From contig JAWVZU010000008.1 in NCBI GenBank assembly GCA_033722075.1, forward strand, positions 1-33,039: a stretch of DNA of 33,039 bases. The letters run 5' to 3'. Shown piece after piece: positions 15,996 to 24,515 of the stretch. Position 1 is the first letter of the stretch. Every line of letters begins with the position of its first letter. The stretch comes from JAWVZU01 sp033722075 (GTDB taxonomy: Bacteria; Pseudomonadota; Gammaproteobacteria; Xanthomonadales; SZUA-38). The notes beneath the pieces were generated by a model, which was not told the origin of the DNA, searched no databases, and saw only the letters and a program-made list of their open reading frames with translations. Both the position numbers and the translations under genes were made by a program.

Positions 15996-17299
15996 TGCCA
16001 GTACGCCATCGCGTCTCCGAAGAGACCGTTCAGGAGCGCCTCGTCGACGACAACCGGGGCGTTGTCGAGCAGGCGTTTCTGGACGATGGAGCCTCGAGTG
16101 AGATCGGGAATGTCCTCGGGCCCATAACCGATTGCCGTCAGCCCGGCTGGCATTTGGGCCGCCTTCATCAATTGCTCGATGCGACCGGCCAGGACTTCGG
16201 CCGCGTCGTCCGGTCCTGCCTCCTGGAGCTCTGCACCCAGCCAGCCGGCGGACTCCAGGTGGCGCTCCTCGGAAGTGGTGGCGGTCGTGCGGAACACGGC
16301 CGGAGCGTTGAGAATCACCGACATGCCGTGGGGCACCATCGGTTCACCGACCGGATAGTCCGGTGGATGGTAGTCCTTGACGCAGCCGGCCACCGCGTAG
16401 GCCATGCCGTGGGGGAGGTGGACTCCCGAGTTCCCAAAGGCGATCCCGGCGAGGGTGGCGGCCCACATGACCTGCTCGCGGGCCTGGTCGTCTTCCGCGT
16501 CATCGATCGCCCGGACCATGTAGCGGCCCAGCAGGCGCAGCGCCTCAGCACAGCCGATGTCGCTCCACGGATTGGCCCCCTGGCTCATGGGGCGTTCCGT
16601 GCCCGGCGCGGCAGGACGGCGGGTGTAAGGTCGAGCCGTATAGGATTCCAGCGCGTGCGACAGGACATCGAAGGCGGCGCACGCAAGCACCGTGCGTGGC
16701 AGGTATCGGGTCCATTCCGGATCGATCAATGCAAGGCTCGGCCGAAGCGCTCTCGAGGCGATCCCGGTCTTCGCTTTCAGCGCCAGGTAGTCAAAGATGG
16801 CGATCCCGGTGCATTCGCTGCCCGTTCCCGACGTGGTGGGGCAGGCAATGTGTGGCCGCAAGGCACCTGGCACTGGTGCGCCGTCGCCCACCGGCGCGTT
16901 GACGTAGGTCGCAAAGTCGGCCGGATGCGTGGCATAGAGGTTGGCGCCTTTTGCCGTGTCCATGACGGATCCGCCGCCGATGGACACATAACCGTCCGGA
17001 TCGACCTCCCGGGCGAAACGCGTGGCCGCCTGAAACGATTCGTCGGTCGGTTCGATGTGCACCTCATCGAAGATCTCGACCTCGATACCGGCTTGCCTGA
17101 GGCTGGCCAGCGCGGTTTCGAAGGGCGCCAGCGCGGCGACCTGCGGGTCGGTGAACAGGGCAACCCGTTGCAGGCCGAGCCGAGCGGCCTGGGAGCCCAG
17201 TTCGGCCATGCAGCCGCGCCCGAAGGTGATCGCCGAGACGTCCACGCTGAACGCATTGTCCGCGCCTTCCTCGGGCGCATAGAAGTGGCAGCATCCCAT
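15992..17299 (-). CDS. Iron-containing alcohol dehydrogenase, hydroxyacid-oxoacid transhydrogenase (ADHFE1)-like
   Basis: 435 residues. The Cys-rich start CCHFY and the overall length match the ADHFE1/HOT branch of group III alcohol dehydrogenases. That branch transfers hydride between 4-hydroxybutyrate and 2-oxoglutarate without free cofactor exchange. Visible features are the nucleotide-binding GGGSVMDTAK (108-117), CPTTSGTGSE (153-162), and the expected iron ligands D211, H215 (DVLSHALE), H297 (HLPHGMA) and H324 (VPHGMS), with the family's insertion between the last two. The exact substrate is inferred. The ATG at 17299 is chosen because GGAGG lies 6 nt upstream; an ATG at 17305 sits directly on that motif. 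The thioesterase gene overlaps its stop. Confidence 0.9.
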   Translation of the reverse strand: MGCCHFYAPEEGADNAFSVDVSAITFGRGCMAELGSQAARLGLQRVALFTDPQVAALAPFETALASLRQAGIEVEIFDEVHIEPTDESFQAATRFAREVDPDGYVSIGGGSVMDTAKGANLYATHPADFATYVNAPVGDGAPVPGALRPHIACPTTSGTGSECTGIAIFDYLALKAKTGIASRALRPSLALIDPEWTRYLPRTVLACAAFDVLSHALESYTARPYTRRPAAPGTERPMSQGANPWSDIGCAEALRLLGRYMVRAIDDAEDDQAREQVMWAATLAGIAFGNSGVHLPHGMAYAVAGCVKDYHPPDYPVGEPMVPHGMSVILNAPAVFRTTATTSEERHLESAGWLGAELQEAGPDDAAEVLAGRIEQLMKAAQMPAGLTAIGYGPEDIPDLTRGSIVQKRLLDNAPVVVDEALLNGLFGDAMAYWQ

Positions 17300-17301
17300 C
17301 G

Positions 17302-18375
17302 TCATCCTCCCTTCTCGGTCTTGTCATCCTCCGAGGGCGCCTCCGGACGGAACTTCGCCGCGCGCATCTGCCGGAACCGCTCCGCGAGTTCACGCATGTC
17401 GACGACTTCGTCCACTTCGTCCACGATCTGCAGTCCGAGCAGGGCCTCGATGACGTCTTCCAGCGTGACCAGGCCCTCGACGTCTCCATACTCATCGGCG
17501 ACCAGCGCGATCTGCTCGCCCTGGTCCAGCATCTGGCGAAACAGCTGGGGCATGGTCAGGCTGGGCGGCACGACGAGCATGCGCCGCCGGAGATCGCCCA
17601 GCCTGCTGTCGTCACCGCGGGCAGCGCGCTCGAGCACCTCGTCTTTCAGCACATAGCCGTTGATGTCGTCCCGGTCGCCGTTCCGAAACAGCGGGATCCG
17701 CGAAAAGCGCAGCGCCTCCTTCTCGATAGCCTCCGGGATTTTGAGCGATTCGTCGAGGGTGGCGATCACCACGCGCGGGGTCATCACTTCCTCGGTCCGA
17801 ACGTTGCGAAAGCGCAGCAGGTTCAGGAACAACCGCGACTCGTCGTCGGCGATCACGCCTTGAGCGGCGCCGAGCTCGGCCAGGGCCGCGAGTTCCGCCC
17901 GGCTGACCGCGGGCTTCTTGTGCTTTGGCGTAAGCAGGCGCGTGACGCCCCGCGCAACCCAGACGATGGGATAGAGCAGCCAGATCGTGGCGCGCAACAG
18001 CATGGCGGTGGGGGCGGCGAGCTCTCGCCAGTATACGGCCCCGAGCGTCTTGGGGACGATCTCGGAAAGGAACAGGATCAGGAGCGTCAGTACGGCCGAG
18101 ACCAGGCCGATCCACTCTTCGCCGAAAACCCGGATCGCCTGGGCACCCGCGCCGGTCGCGCCGACCGTATGGGCAATGGTGTTCAGGGTCAGTATGGCGG
18201 CCAGCGGACGATCCACGTCCTGCTTGAATTGCTTGAGCATGCGGCCGGTGCGCCGGCCCTCCCGCGCCGCCTGCGCCACGTAGGACGGAGAAACACTCAG
18301 CAACACGGCTTCCATGATCGAGCAGAGGAAGGACACGCCGATCGCCAGCGAGACGTACAGGATGAGTAGCGTCAC
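17302..18375 (-). CDS. CNNM/CorC-family transporter (DUF21 + CBS pair)
   Basis: 357 residues. The N-terminal DUF21 membrane domain (about 1-165) has several hydrophobic helices and the family motif SEIVPKTLGA (104-113). The C-terminal cytosolic part holds a CBS pair (about 185-310), including EVMTPRVVIATLD and GLVTLEDVIEALLG, and a charged tail. CNNM/CorC proteins transport Mg2+ or related cations, often Na+-coupled, and their CBS domains bind nucleotides; specificity here is not shown. The GTG at 18375 is preferred over the upstream ATG at 18408: it has GGAG 5 nt upstream and starts VTLLILYVSLAIGVSFLCSI, as relatives do. It ends about 2 bp before the dehydrogenase start. Confidence 0.9.
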   Translation of the reverse strand: MTLLILYVSLAIGVSFLCSIMEAVLLSVSPSYVAQAAREGRRTGRMLKQFKQDVDRPLAAILTLNTIAHTVGATGAGAQAIRVFGEEWIGLVSAVLTLLILFLSEIVPKTLGAVYWRELAAPTAMLLRATIWLLYPIVWVARGVTRLLTPKHKKPAVSRAELAALAELGAAQGVIADDESRLFLNLLRFRNVRTEEVMTPRVVIATLDESLKIPEAIEKEALRFSRIPLFRNGDRDDINGYVLKDEVLERAARGDDSRLGDLRRRMLVVPPSLTMPQLFRQMLDQGEQIALVADEYGDVEGLVTLEDVIEALLGLQIVDEVDEVVDMRELAERFRQMRAAKFRPEAPSEDDKTEKGG

Positions 18376-18501
18376 TCGATCTCCGATTTCCGTAGTTGTG
18401 TAGGGCATGCATAGAACTGCCCTGCAAAAAAGGTATCCGCTCTACACATGGCGGTTCGTACCCTCTTCATCAGAATTCATCGATGCCCCAAGGAAAAACA
18501 A

Positions 18502-18822
18502 ATGCTGATCAAGAGTCTCATTGCTGCAACCCTTTTTACCAGTACCAGCGTGGATGTTCCCGCCGGAACGATCCTTTGCCGTAGTCAGGAATCGGCCACA
18601 GCGCTGGTCACTGCAGTTCGCGAAACGCCCTCCAGCGTCGCCTGGCTGATGGCCGGCGCCTGCGAACGAATCAATGTCGATTTCCCCAACCAGCAACTGG
18701 TTGCTACGGAGCCCTTCCAGCGCATCCAGTGGACCAACGGGATCTGGAGCCGCGACCGGTTCATCGTGCCAACCGAGATTGCCGCTCAAATCACCGCAGG
18801 CCGCGCTGCCGCTTCACTCTAA
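18502..18822 (+). CDS. Small exported protein of unknown function
   Basis: 106 residues, not recognised. The N-terminus MLIKSLIAATLFTSTSVDVPAG looks like a signal peptide. The mature part has two Cys (in ILCRSQ and GACERI) about 30 residues apart that could form a disulfide, and ends in an Ala-rich tail. AAGGA lies 7 nt upstream of the chosen ATG; an in-frame ATG at 18448 would bury the signal peptide. It is followed 41 bp later by the receiver-like gene on the same strand, so co-transcription is possible. No function is proposed. Confidence 0.6.
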   Translation: MLIKSLIAATLFTSTSVDVPAGTILCRSQESATALVTAVRETPSSVAWLMAGACERINVDFPNQQLVATEPFQRIQWTNGIWSRDRFIVPTEIAAQITAGRAAASL

Positions 18823-18863
18823 CATCAGTCACTTACAACGGATTTCAAACTAGAGAGGACCCC

Positions 18864-19598
18864 ATGGTCAAGATTGCCTTATTACACGCCACACTGCCCA
18901 AATATCTCGAAACCGCCGGTATGGAGGATGATGCCGGACGACTCGAAATCACGGTGGCCACCACCGACAGGAAGGAGCTGATCGACGCGGGGAAGACCAT
19001 CAAGCCGCATGCCCTCGTTCTCGATCTGGATCTGCTTGGTGAAAATGCCCTCGAACAGGTGGAAGACCTGGAGGCGAAAATAAACCCGGAGCTGACGCTT
19101 ATCGTCTACAGCTTCGCAAAGTGGAAGCTCCTCGAGGACCTGCGTACGCCCAAGCGGCAACTCATGCGAGCACCGGTCAGCGTCCGGGCCCTTAGGACCA
19201 GCATGGTGAGCCTGATCGTTCGGCAGATGACGAGCAAGCCCGGGAATGCAACCGCAGCATCCGCGGCCGGGGGTGAGACGATCAGCGTCAAGGCCGCGCC
19301 GCCGGAGCGCAAGCTGGACAACATGAAGCTGACTGCGCTGCAGGAGATTCGCAGTTCGGTGGATTGCGAATGCCCGAACCAGCTGGCGGACCTGGTGCTG
19401 TCGCTGAATGCGTTCGAGGACTACTCGAAGCAATGCCAGAATCGCAACGAGGAGGATGCGAAGGTCCACGCGATGAACGCGCGCCTGACCGGGCACGCCA
19501 GGGCCATCATGGAGCAGGCGCTCGAAAAGCTCTGCGAGTTCGAAGGCATCGACATGGACAATCCGACTGCACCGACGCGCCAGTCCAGCGCGGCCTGA
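18864..19598 (+). CDS. Degenerate receiver-like protein with C-terminal CECP domain
   Basis: 244 residues. Residues 1-120 follow the beta-alpha pattern of a receiver domain (MVKIALLHATL, ALVLDLDLLGENALEQ, LTLIVYSFA), with Asp residues at the strand-3 position (D54, D56). It lacks the acidic pair after strand 1 and the conserved Lys, so normal phosphorelay is doubtful. A linker leads to a helical C-terminal domain (about 155-232) with CECPNQLADLVLSLNAFEDYS (169-189 region) and further Cys at 191 and 224. From memory, a similar CECP-type helical domain occurs in some MerR-type and B12-binding regulators. It has GAGAGG before its ATG and lies 10 bp before the EAL gene, probably one operon. Confidence 0.75.
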   Translation: MVKIALLHATLPKYLETAGMEDDAGRLEITVATTDRKELIDAGKTIKPHALVLDLDLLGENALEQVEDLEAKINPELTLIVYSFAKWKLLEDLRTPKRQLMRAPVSVRALRTSMVSLIVRQMTSKPGNATAASAAGGETISVKAAPPERKLDNMKLTALQEIRSSVDCECPNQLADLVLSLNAFEDYSKQCQNRNEEDAKVHAMNARLTGHARAIMEQALEKLCEFEGIDMDNPTAPTRQSSAA

Positions 19599-19608
19599 GC
19601 TATCTCCA

Positions 19609-20697
19609 GTGCCCAAATCTGAAAAGCAACGCTTGACCATCAGCCCGGCCGCGCCAGTGGAGCCGCATGTCTGTAGCTGCAAGAACGACTCGCGGCGTTT
19701 GGCCTTGATGGTCGGCCAGCTAGAGGCGGGCAGTCGCTCGGATCTCGTCGAAGCCGGCCGCCACTGGGGTTGGACCTACGATGTCGATGCCGAGATTCTT
19801 GTCGTCGACGTCGGGTGGTCTTTCCGGTTCACGCGCCTCGCGGATGTGGTCGATGCGGTGCTCGGGACCGTGGGACGCGCATTCGAGCAAATGACGGCCT
19901 GCTGGTTGGAGCCCGGTCCGCTTTCCGGCCAGTGGCAGACGCTCCTGAAGGCGCAGCCGCTGCGTACCATGATGCCGGCAGGCGAAAGTGAATTGTCAGC
20001 GCTGATCCGGGACAACGGTCTCCGCAGCTGGCGTCAACCCGTGGTGTGGATGGGCGATCGCTCCACCTGGGGCTATGAATGCCTCATCCGGGCCGAGCGG
20101 CCGGACGGGTCCGTGGTCGGCGCCGGCCAGCTGGTGGAATGGGCAGACCAGGAGAATCTTCGCTTCCTGTTTGATCGCAAATGCAGGGAAACGCACGCGG
20201 GCGCGCTAGCGGCGGCGTCCGAGGACCTGAACTATCTGATCAATTTTCAACCGGCGGTCATCTACCAGCCCAGCGTGTGCCTTGCGACCACCGAGCGCCT
20301 GCTGGAGAAGACCAATCTCAAACCCCATCAGATCATCTTCGAGGTCGTGGAATCGGACAGGATCGAAGACATCCCACGGTTGAAGAGCATTCTGAATCAC
20401 TACCGCGAGATGGGATACCGGGTCGCACTGGACGATTTCGGCAGTGCCTATTCCGGCCTCGAGCTGCTGCTTGAACTGGTGCCCGATGTGGTCAAGATCG
20501 ATCGAGGCATCATTTCACAGCTGACCGGATCCGATGTGCACCAGGCGGTGTGCAAGTCGATCGTGGACGCCTGCCACGACCATGGGATCACCACGCTCGC
20601 AGAAGGCATCGAGACGGAGGCGGAGTTTGATGCGGTAAGAAAACTGGGCGTGGAATTCGGACAGGGCTACCTGTTTGGTCGGCCCGAGGCCTCGTGA
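19609..20697 (+). CDS. EAL-domain cyclic di-GMP phosphodiesterase
   Basis: 362 residues. The C-terminal EAL domain (about 140-360) keeps the metal and catalytic positions: GYECLIR (E157, ECL instead of EAL), N212 in NFQP, E245 and E248 in EVVES, DDFG with D275/D276, K296 in VVKIDRG, AEGIET with E332/E335, and GQGYLFGRP. It is probably active in hydrolysing c-di-GMP to pGpG. The N-terminal ~130 residues are an unassigned, soluble domain beginning with a CxC pair (VCSC, C22 and C24). The GTG start has no clear Shine-Dalgarno; a TTG at 19633 is an alternative. It follows the receiver-like gene by 10 bp, suggesting regulatory coupling. Its 3' end overlaps the opposite-strand Cys-rich gene by 31 bp. 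Confidence 0.9.
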   Translation: MPKSEKQRLTISPAAPVEPHVCSCKNDSRRLALMVGQLEAGSRSDLVEAGRHWGWTYDVDAEILVVDVGWSFRFTRLADVVDAVLGTVGRAFEQMTACWLEPGPLSGQWQTLLKAQPLRTMMPAGESELSALIRDNGLRSWRQPVVWMGDRSTWGYECLIRAERPDGSVVGAGQLVEWADQENLRFLFDRKCRETHAGALAAASEDLNYLINFQPAVIYQPSVCLATTERLLEKTNLKPHQIIFEVVESDRIEDIPRLKSILNHYREMGYRVALDDFGSAYSGLELLLELVPDVVKIDRGIISQLTGSDVHQAVCKSIVDACHDHGITTLAEGIETEAEFDAVRKLGVEFGQGYLFGRPEAS

Positions 20698-20897
20698 TGC
20701 CCGGCCGTTTCCCGGGATGATTCGCGCCGCAGCTGGCGCTTGAAATCCAGTACTCTGACGTCGTCATCTTCGATGCACCGGGTCACCTTGGCACAGCTGC
20801 GACAATCCGGATCGTGGCGCCGTCTCGACCGGCGCAGGATGGCTACGGCGGCGACCAGGACCACGATCAGCAATGCAATCCATTCCTGCCAATCCAT
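20667..20897 (-). CDS. FeoB-associated Cys-rich membrane protein
   Basis: 76 residues. One N-terminal transmembrane helix (WIALLIVVLVAAVAIL) is followed by a basic stretch and a Cys cluster DCRSCAKVTRC (C32, C35, C41). Its ATG follows the TGA of feoB with no gap (TGAATG). Small proteins of this type in this position are known from many feo operons and may bind Fe or an Fe-S cluster, or regulate FeoB; the role is not settled. The 3' end overlaps the convergent EAL gene. Confidence 0.85.
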   Translation of the reverse strand: MDWQEWIALLIVVLVAAVAILRRSRRRHDPDCRSCAKVTRCIEDDDVRVLDFKRQLRRESSRETAGHHEASGRPNR

Positions 20898-23087
20898 TCA
20901 AGCCCCCAGCGCCGAGGCCGCCTGGTAGGTGATGAGCGCGCCGAGGTAGCCGACACCGGTCATATAGGTCCAGGCCAGGATAGGCCATCGCCACGAGTTG
21001 GTTTCCCGCCGCATCGTGGCCACCGTGGCCACGCACTGCAGGCAGAAGGCATAGAACACCATGAGACCGAGCGCTACCGGCAGGGTGAACACCGGCCGCC
21101 CATCCGGCCAGCGGGCGGTGTCGATCCGCTCGATCAGGCCCTGGTCCGTCGCGTCGACATCCGACCCAACGGCGTAGATTGTGCCGAGTACGGCGATGAC
21201 CACTTCCCGCGCCGGAAAGGACGCGATGACTGCTGCAGAGATCTTCCAGTCCCAGCCCAGCGGATGAAATACCGGTTCGATGGCCCGGCCGAGATGACCC
21301 AGCGCGCTGTTCTCCAGGTGGGCTGCGGCGCGCTGGTCTTCGAGTTCCGCGATGTGCACTTCCGGCTCAGCCGCAGCTGTAGCGCTTGCAATCGCCTCAT
21401 CAAAGCGCTGGTCGATCGAATCCGAGTGCGGAAAATAGGCCAGTCCCCAGACGACCACGGCCACGGTAAAGATCACGGTCCCGGCCCGCCGTAGAAAGAC
21501 CCGGACCCGCTCCAGGATGCGAATGCCCACCGATTTCAGATCCGGGAGGCGGTAGGCCGGCAGTTCCATCAGGAAGCTGGGGGTCCGTCCGCGCAGCACG
21601 GTTCGCTTCAGCCACCAGGCCGTGAACACGCCGCCGAGAATACCCAGCAGATAGAGGGCAAAAAGCACCAGGCCCTGCAGGTTGAGAATGCCGGCAACCT
21701 CCCGCTGCGGAACGAAAGCCGCGATCAACAGGGCGTACACGGGCAGGCGTGCGGAACAGGTCATGAAGGGCGCGGCGAGAATGGTCGCGATGCGGTCGCG
21801 GGGATCCGGAACCACCCGGGCCGCCATCACACCGGGGACGGCACAGGCAAAACTGGACAGCATGGGAATGAACGAGGTACCGGAAAGACCGCAGGCCCGC
21901 ATGAAGCGATCCATGAGAAAGGCGGCCCGCGCCATGTAGCCGGTGTCCTCCAGGACGATGATGAATGCGAACAGGATCAGGATCTGCGGCAGGAAGATCA
22001 CCACCGCGCCTACGCCGGCAATGACCCCGTCGACCAGCAGGCTGCTGAGCGCGCCTTCCGGCAACACAGCCATGACCTGCGCGCCCAGCCACGCGGCGGC
22101 GCCGTCGATGGCCTCCATGAACGGCGCGGCCCAGGAAAATACGGCCTGGAACACCACCGCCATCACGATGAAAAAGGTGGCCAGGCCCATGACCGAGTGG
22201 CTGGTCAACATCTCGATCAGGTGGATTGCCCGGGAACGGACGACGGGCACGGACTGGGTGCTCTGCGCAACGACCTGGTCGGCCCAGCGGTAGCGCATCC
22301 GTGCTTCCAGGGCCGGCAATGGCGCCTCCTCGGAAAGCGCTTCTCGAAGCTCCGTCAGGGCGTTCATCACCGGTTCCGGTACGCGTTGGCGCAGGCGCTC
22401 GCGGGCATAGTCCGGATCGATGACCGCACGCTCCAGGGCAAACGGATTGATCGGTAGCTGGTGCTTGCGGATCAGTTCGAGAATCTGCGCGTGGAGGGCG
22501 GCGATGGTCGGTTCCGGTTGCGGGGGTGGATCATCCAGGGCCTCGACCATGGTCCGCCGCAGGTCTTCTACGCCATGGCCCTTGCCCGCGATCACCGGCA
22601 CCACGCGGACGCCCAGTTCCTTTTCGAGGCGGACAGGATCGACAGCGGTGCCCTTGCGCGCGGCCAGGTCGCCCATGCTCAGCGCAACGACCACCGGTTT
22701 GCCGATTTCCAGCACCTGGCGGAGGAGGAACAGGTTGCGCCGGAGGTTCGAGGCGTCGACCACCACCAGGATCAGGTCCGGCTCCGGCAATCCGGGGATG
22801 AACCCGAGCAGGACGTCGACGGCGATGATCTCGTCCGGCGAATGTGCGGCCAGCGAATAGGTGCCCGGCACGTCGATGAGTTCCAGTTCCCGGTCTCCGG
22901 CCCGGCAGATTCCGGTCCGCCGGTCCACCGTAACGCCCGGATAGTTGGCGACTTTCTGCCGCAGTCCGGTGAGCGCGTTGAAGACCGTGCTCTTGCCGGT
23001 ATTGGGATTGCCGCAGACCGCGACGGTCGGTCGGCGTGGGCCCGTTACGGGCGCGGTGGCACGTTGTTCAGGGGCGGAAACTGGCAT
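20898..23087 (-). CDS. feoB: Ferrous iron transport protein B
   Basis: 729 residues, normal family length. The N-terminal G domain has G1 GNPNTGKST (26-34), the YPGVTVD G2 region, G3 DVPG (72-75) and G5-like IAGKG. G4 reads SMGD (137-140) where NxxD is usual, so Ser replaces the guanine-contacting Asn. A GDI-like helical linker (about 195-260) precedes the polytopic membrane part, which has two Gate segments (FIPMLSSFACAVPGVMAAR and the C-terminal half). It imports Fe2+ across the inner membrane. It lies 30 bp after feoA and is followed directly by the Cys-rich gene. A Fur box precedes the operon. No strong Shine-Dalgarno is seen before the ATG. Confidence 0.97.
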   Translation of the reverse strand: MPVSAPEQRATAPVTGPRRPTVAVCGNPNTGKSTVFNALTGLRQKVANYPGVTVDRRTGICRAGDRELELIDVPGTYSLAAHSPDEIIAVDVLLGFIPGLPEPDLILVVVDASNLRRNLFLLRQVLEIGKPVVVALSMGDLAARKGTAVDPVRLEKELGVRVVPVIAGKGHGVEDLRRTMVEALDDPPPQPEPTIAALHAQILELIRKHQLPINPFALERAVIDPDYARERLRQRVPEPVMNALTELREALSEEAPLPALEARMRYRWADQVVAQSTQSVPVVRSRAIHLIEMLTSHSVMGLATFFIVMAVVFQAVFSWAAPFMEAIDGAAAWLGAQVMAVLPEGALSSLLVDGVIAGVGAVVIFLPQILILFAFIIVLEDTGYMARAAFLMDRFMRACGLSGTSFIPMLSSFACAVPGVMAARVVPDPRDRIATILAAPFMTCSARLPVYALLIAAFVPQREVAGILNLQGLVLFALYLLGILGGVFTAWWLKRTVLRGRTPSFLMELPAYRLPDLKSVGIRILERVRVFLRRAGTVIFTVAVVVWGLAYFPHSDSIDQRFDEAIASATAAAEPEVHIAELEDQRAAAHLENSALGHLGRAIEPVFHPLGWDWKISAAVIASFPAREVVIAVLGTIYAVGSDVDATDQGLIERIDTARWPDGRPVFTLPVALGLMVFYAFCLQCVATVATMRRETNSWRWPILAWTYMTGVGYLGALITYQAASALGA

Positions 23088-23117
23088 AGTGGCGCGTGAC
23101 GATCACGCGAGTCGATC

Positions 23118-23360
23118 TCAGCCGGCGTCGTCGACCCGGATGCGGATCCGGTTGGCTTCGTCCCGGCGCAGTGACAGAGAGTAATTCATGACGCGAATCT
23201 CGATGGGGTCGCTGAATGGCGCCCGTCTCACGACTTCCAGTGGGGTCTCTTCCAACACCCCCAGCTGCATGATGCGGAAGGTCATCGAGTCGAAAACCGA
23301 AAATCCGTCCACGACGCCGGTTTGCCCGGGGCGAAGGTCGGCGAGAGTGCATGTGGACAT
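23118..23360 (-). CDS. feoA: Ferrous iron transport protein A
   Basis: 80 residues of SH3-like fold. TLADLRPGQTGVV starts the domain. MTFRIMQLGVLEETPLEVVRRAPFSDPIEIRV is its core, followed by the SLSLRRDEANRI strand typical of FeoA. It is a small cytoplasmic partner of FeoB. It is the first gene of the operon, with a Fur-box-like site 26 bp upstream of its ATG. A weak GGA is the only Shine-Dalgarno candidate. Confidence 0.95.
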   Translation of the reverse strand: MSTCTLADLRPGQTGVVDGFSVFDSMTFRIMQLGVLEETPLEVVRRAPFSDPIEIRVMNYSLSLRRDEANRIRIRVDDAG

Positions 23361-23385
23361 GTCGAGATTCCAGCCTGAGAAAGTT

Positions 23386-23404
23386 GAGAATGATTCGCAT
23401 TTAC
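23386..23404. promoter_or_regulatory. Fur box upstream of feoA
   Basis: GAGAATGATTCGCATTTAC matches the 19-bp Fur consensus GATAATGATAATCATTATC at 13 positions, including the GAATGAT and CATT cores. Its position just upstream of feoA fits repression by Fe2+-loaded Fur. Predicted by eye. Confidence 0.75.
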
Positions 23405-23447
23405 ATTCTATGTCAAACCGGCAGGCAGCACAATCCTCGTTGTCTCT

Positions 23448-24515
23448 TCATCCGATCTCCTGCATGAAACGCCGGTCCAGCCAGTCTTTCCAGCGCAGGG
23501 CGAGGCGCCCGCCGAAGGACAGACGCGCCCAGACCGCGAGACCCTCGCCGCGACCGAGGTTGAGGATCGACAGGAAAACCTTCTGTGGGCTGTAGCGGCG
23601 CAGGGCACGGCCCAGGGCGGCCGCCTCGAGATTGTCGGCGAGCACTGTTGCCGCGCGCACGCCATAGACCCCGACATTGGGCAGGCCCCGGCGACCGATA
23701 TCGGCGCAGTCTCCGGCTGCGAAGATTCGTGCGTCGTCAGCGCACTGGAGCGTGTCTGCCACTGCGAGGCCGGAGTCGGTCACCTCCAGGTCGAGGTTGG
23801 AAAACACCGGCGATGGGACCAGGCCGGTGGCCAACACCAGCCGGGTGAAGGGCAGTTCGCGGCCGCTGGCCAGGCGTGCGCTCCGTCCGTGCCAGGATTC
23901 GACGCGGTCCTGCATGATCTCGATGCCGCGGTCTTCGAGCGCGCGCTGCAGAAAGCCGCGGGCGGCCCCGGGGAGGCTCGGCGCCGGCTCGGAATGGGGG
24001 TGGATCAGCCGGACCCGGCCGTCGATGCCGGATGCCTTCAGGCGCCAGCCAAGGCACGCGGCAACCTCCGAGCCGGTCACGCCGCCGCCGGCAACGACGA
24101 TTTCTTCGCGTGTATCGGGGTTGTCCAGATCCTTGACCAGGCCCAGGAAATCGCCGATCGGCTTGACCGGGTAGACCCGCGATGACTGGCCGCCGCCCAC
24201 CCAGCTGCCGATATTCAGGGAGAGGAGATCGAAGCCCAGGCGCCGTCCCGATTCAAGCCGGACCTCCCCTGCCTGACGATCGATGGAGACCAGCCGATCA
24301 CGCAGCAGATGCCCACCGGCCGCCTCCGCAGCCGAGCGTGGATCGCAGCTGGCTTCGTTAAAGCGGTAATCGCCGGCGAGCACCCCCGTAGCCATGCCGG
24401 AGTACACAAACCGTCCCGGGTCGACGAGTTGAAAGCTGAACGGGAGCTGCCGTCCACGCCAGAACGCAAGGGCCTTGAGGTGGGCGTGGCCGGCACCGAT
24501 CAGCACCACCCGCAT
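23448..24515 (-). CDS. FAD-dependent pyridine nucleotide-disulfide oxidoreductase (TIGR03169-like)
   Basis: 355 residues. The FAD-binding start VVLIGAGHAHLKAL (GxGxxH variant) and VDPGRFVYSGMATGVLAG match the family found alone or fused to the N-terminus of selenide, water dikinase SelD. A second Rossmann motif VVAGGGVTGSEVAA (about 141-154) should bind NAD(P)H, and IFAAGDCADI (near 265-275) closes the FAD site. It is related to type II NADH dehydrogenases but lacks a clear membrane anchor. The substrate is unknown and no selD is seen in the window. The ATG shares a base with the priA stop (TGATG), so it is translated with priA. Confidence 0.87.
   Translation of the reverse strand: MRVVLIGAGHAHLKALAFWRGRQLPFSFQLVDPGRFVYSGMATGVLAGDYRFNEASCDPRSAAEAAGGHLLRDRLVSIDRQAGEVRLESGRRLGFDLLSLNIGSWVGGGQSSRVYPVKPIGDFLGLVKDLDNPDTREEIVVAGGGVTGSEVAACLGWRLKASGIDGRVRLIHPHSEPAPSLPGAARGFLQRALEDRGIEIMQDRVESWHGRSARLASGRELPFTRLVLATGLVPSPVFSNLDLEVTDSGLAVADTLQCADDARIFAAGDCADIGRRGLPNVGVYGVRAATVLADNLEAAALGRALRRYSPQKVFLSILNLGRGEGLAVWARLSFGGRLALRWKDWLDRRFMQEIG

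Noticed and set aside
15995..17656. 553-codon open frame on the plus strand opposite the dehydrogenase and transporter
   Set aside because: It spans two well-supported minus-strand genes, and its translation resembles no family.
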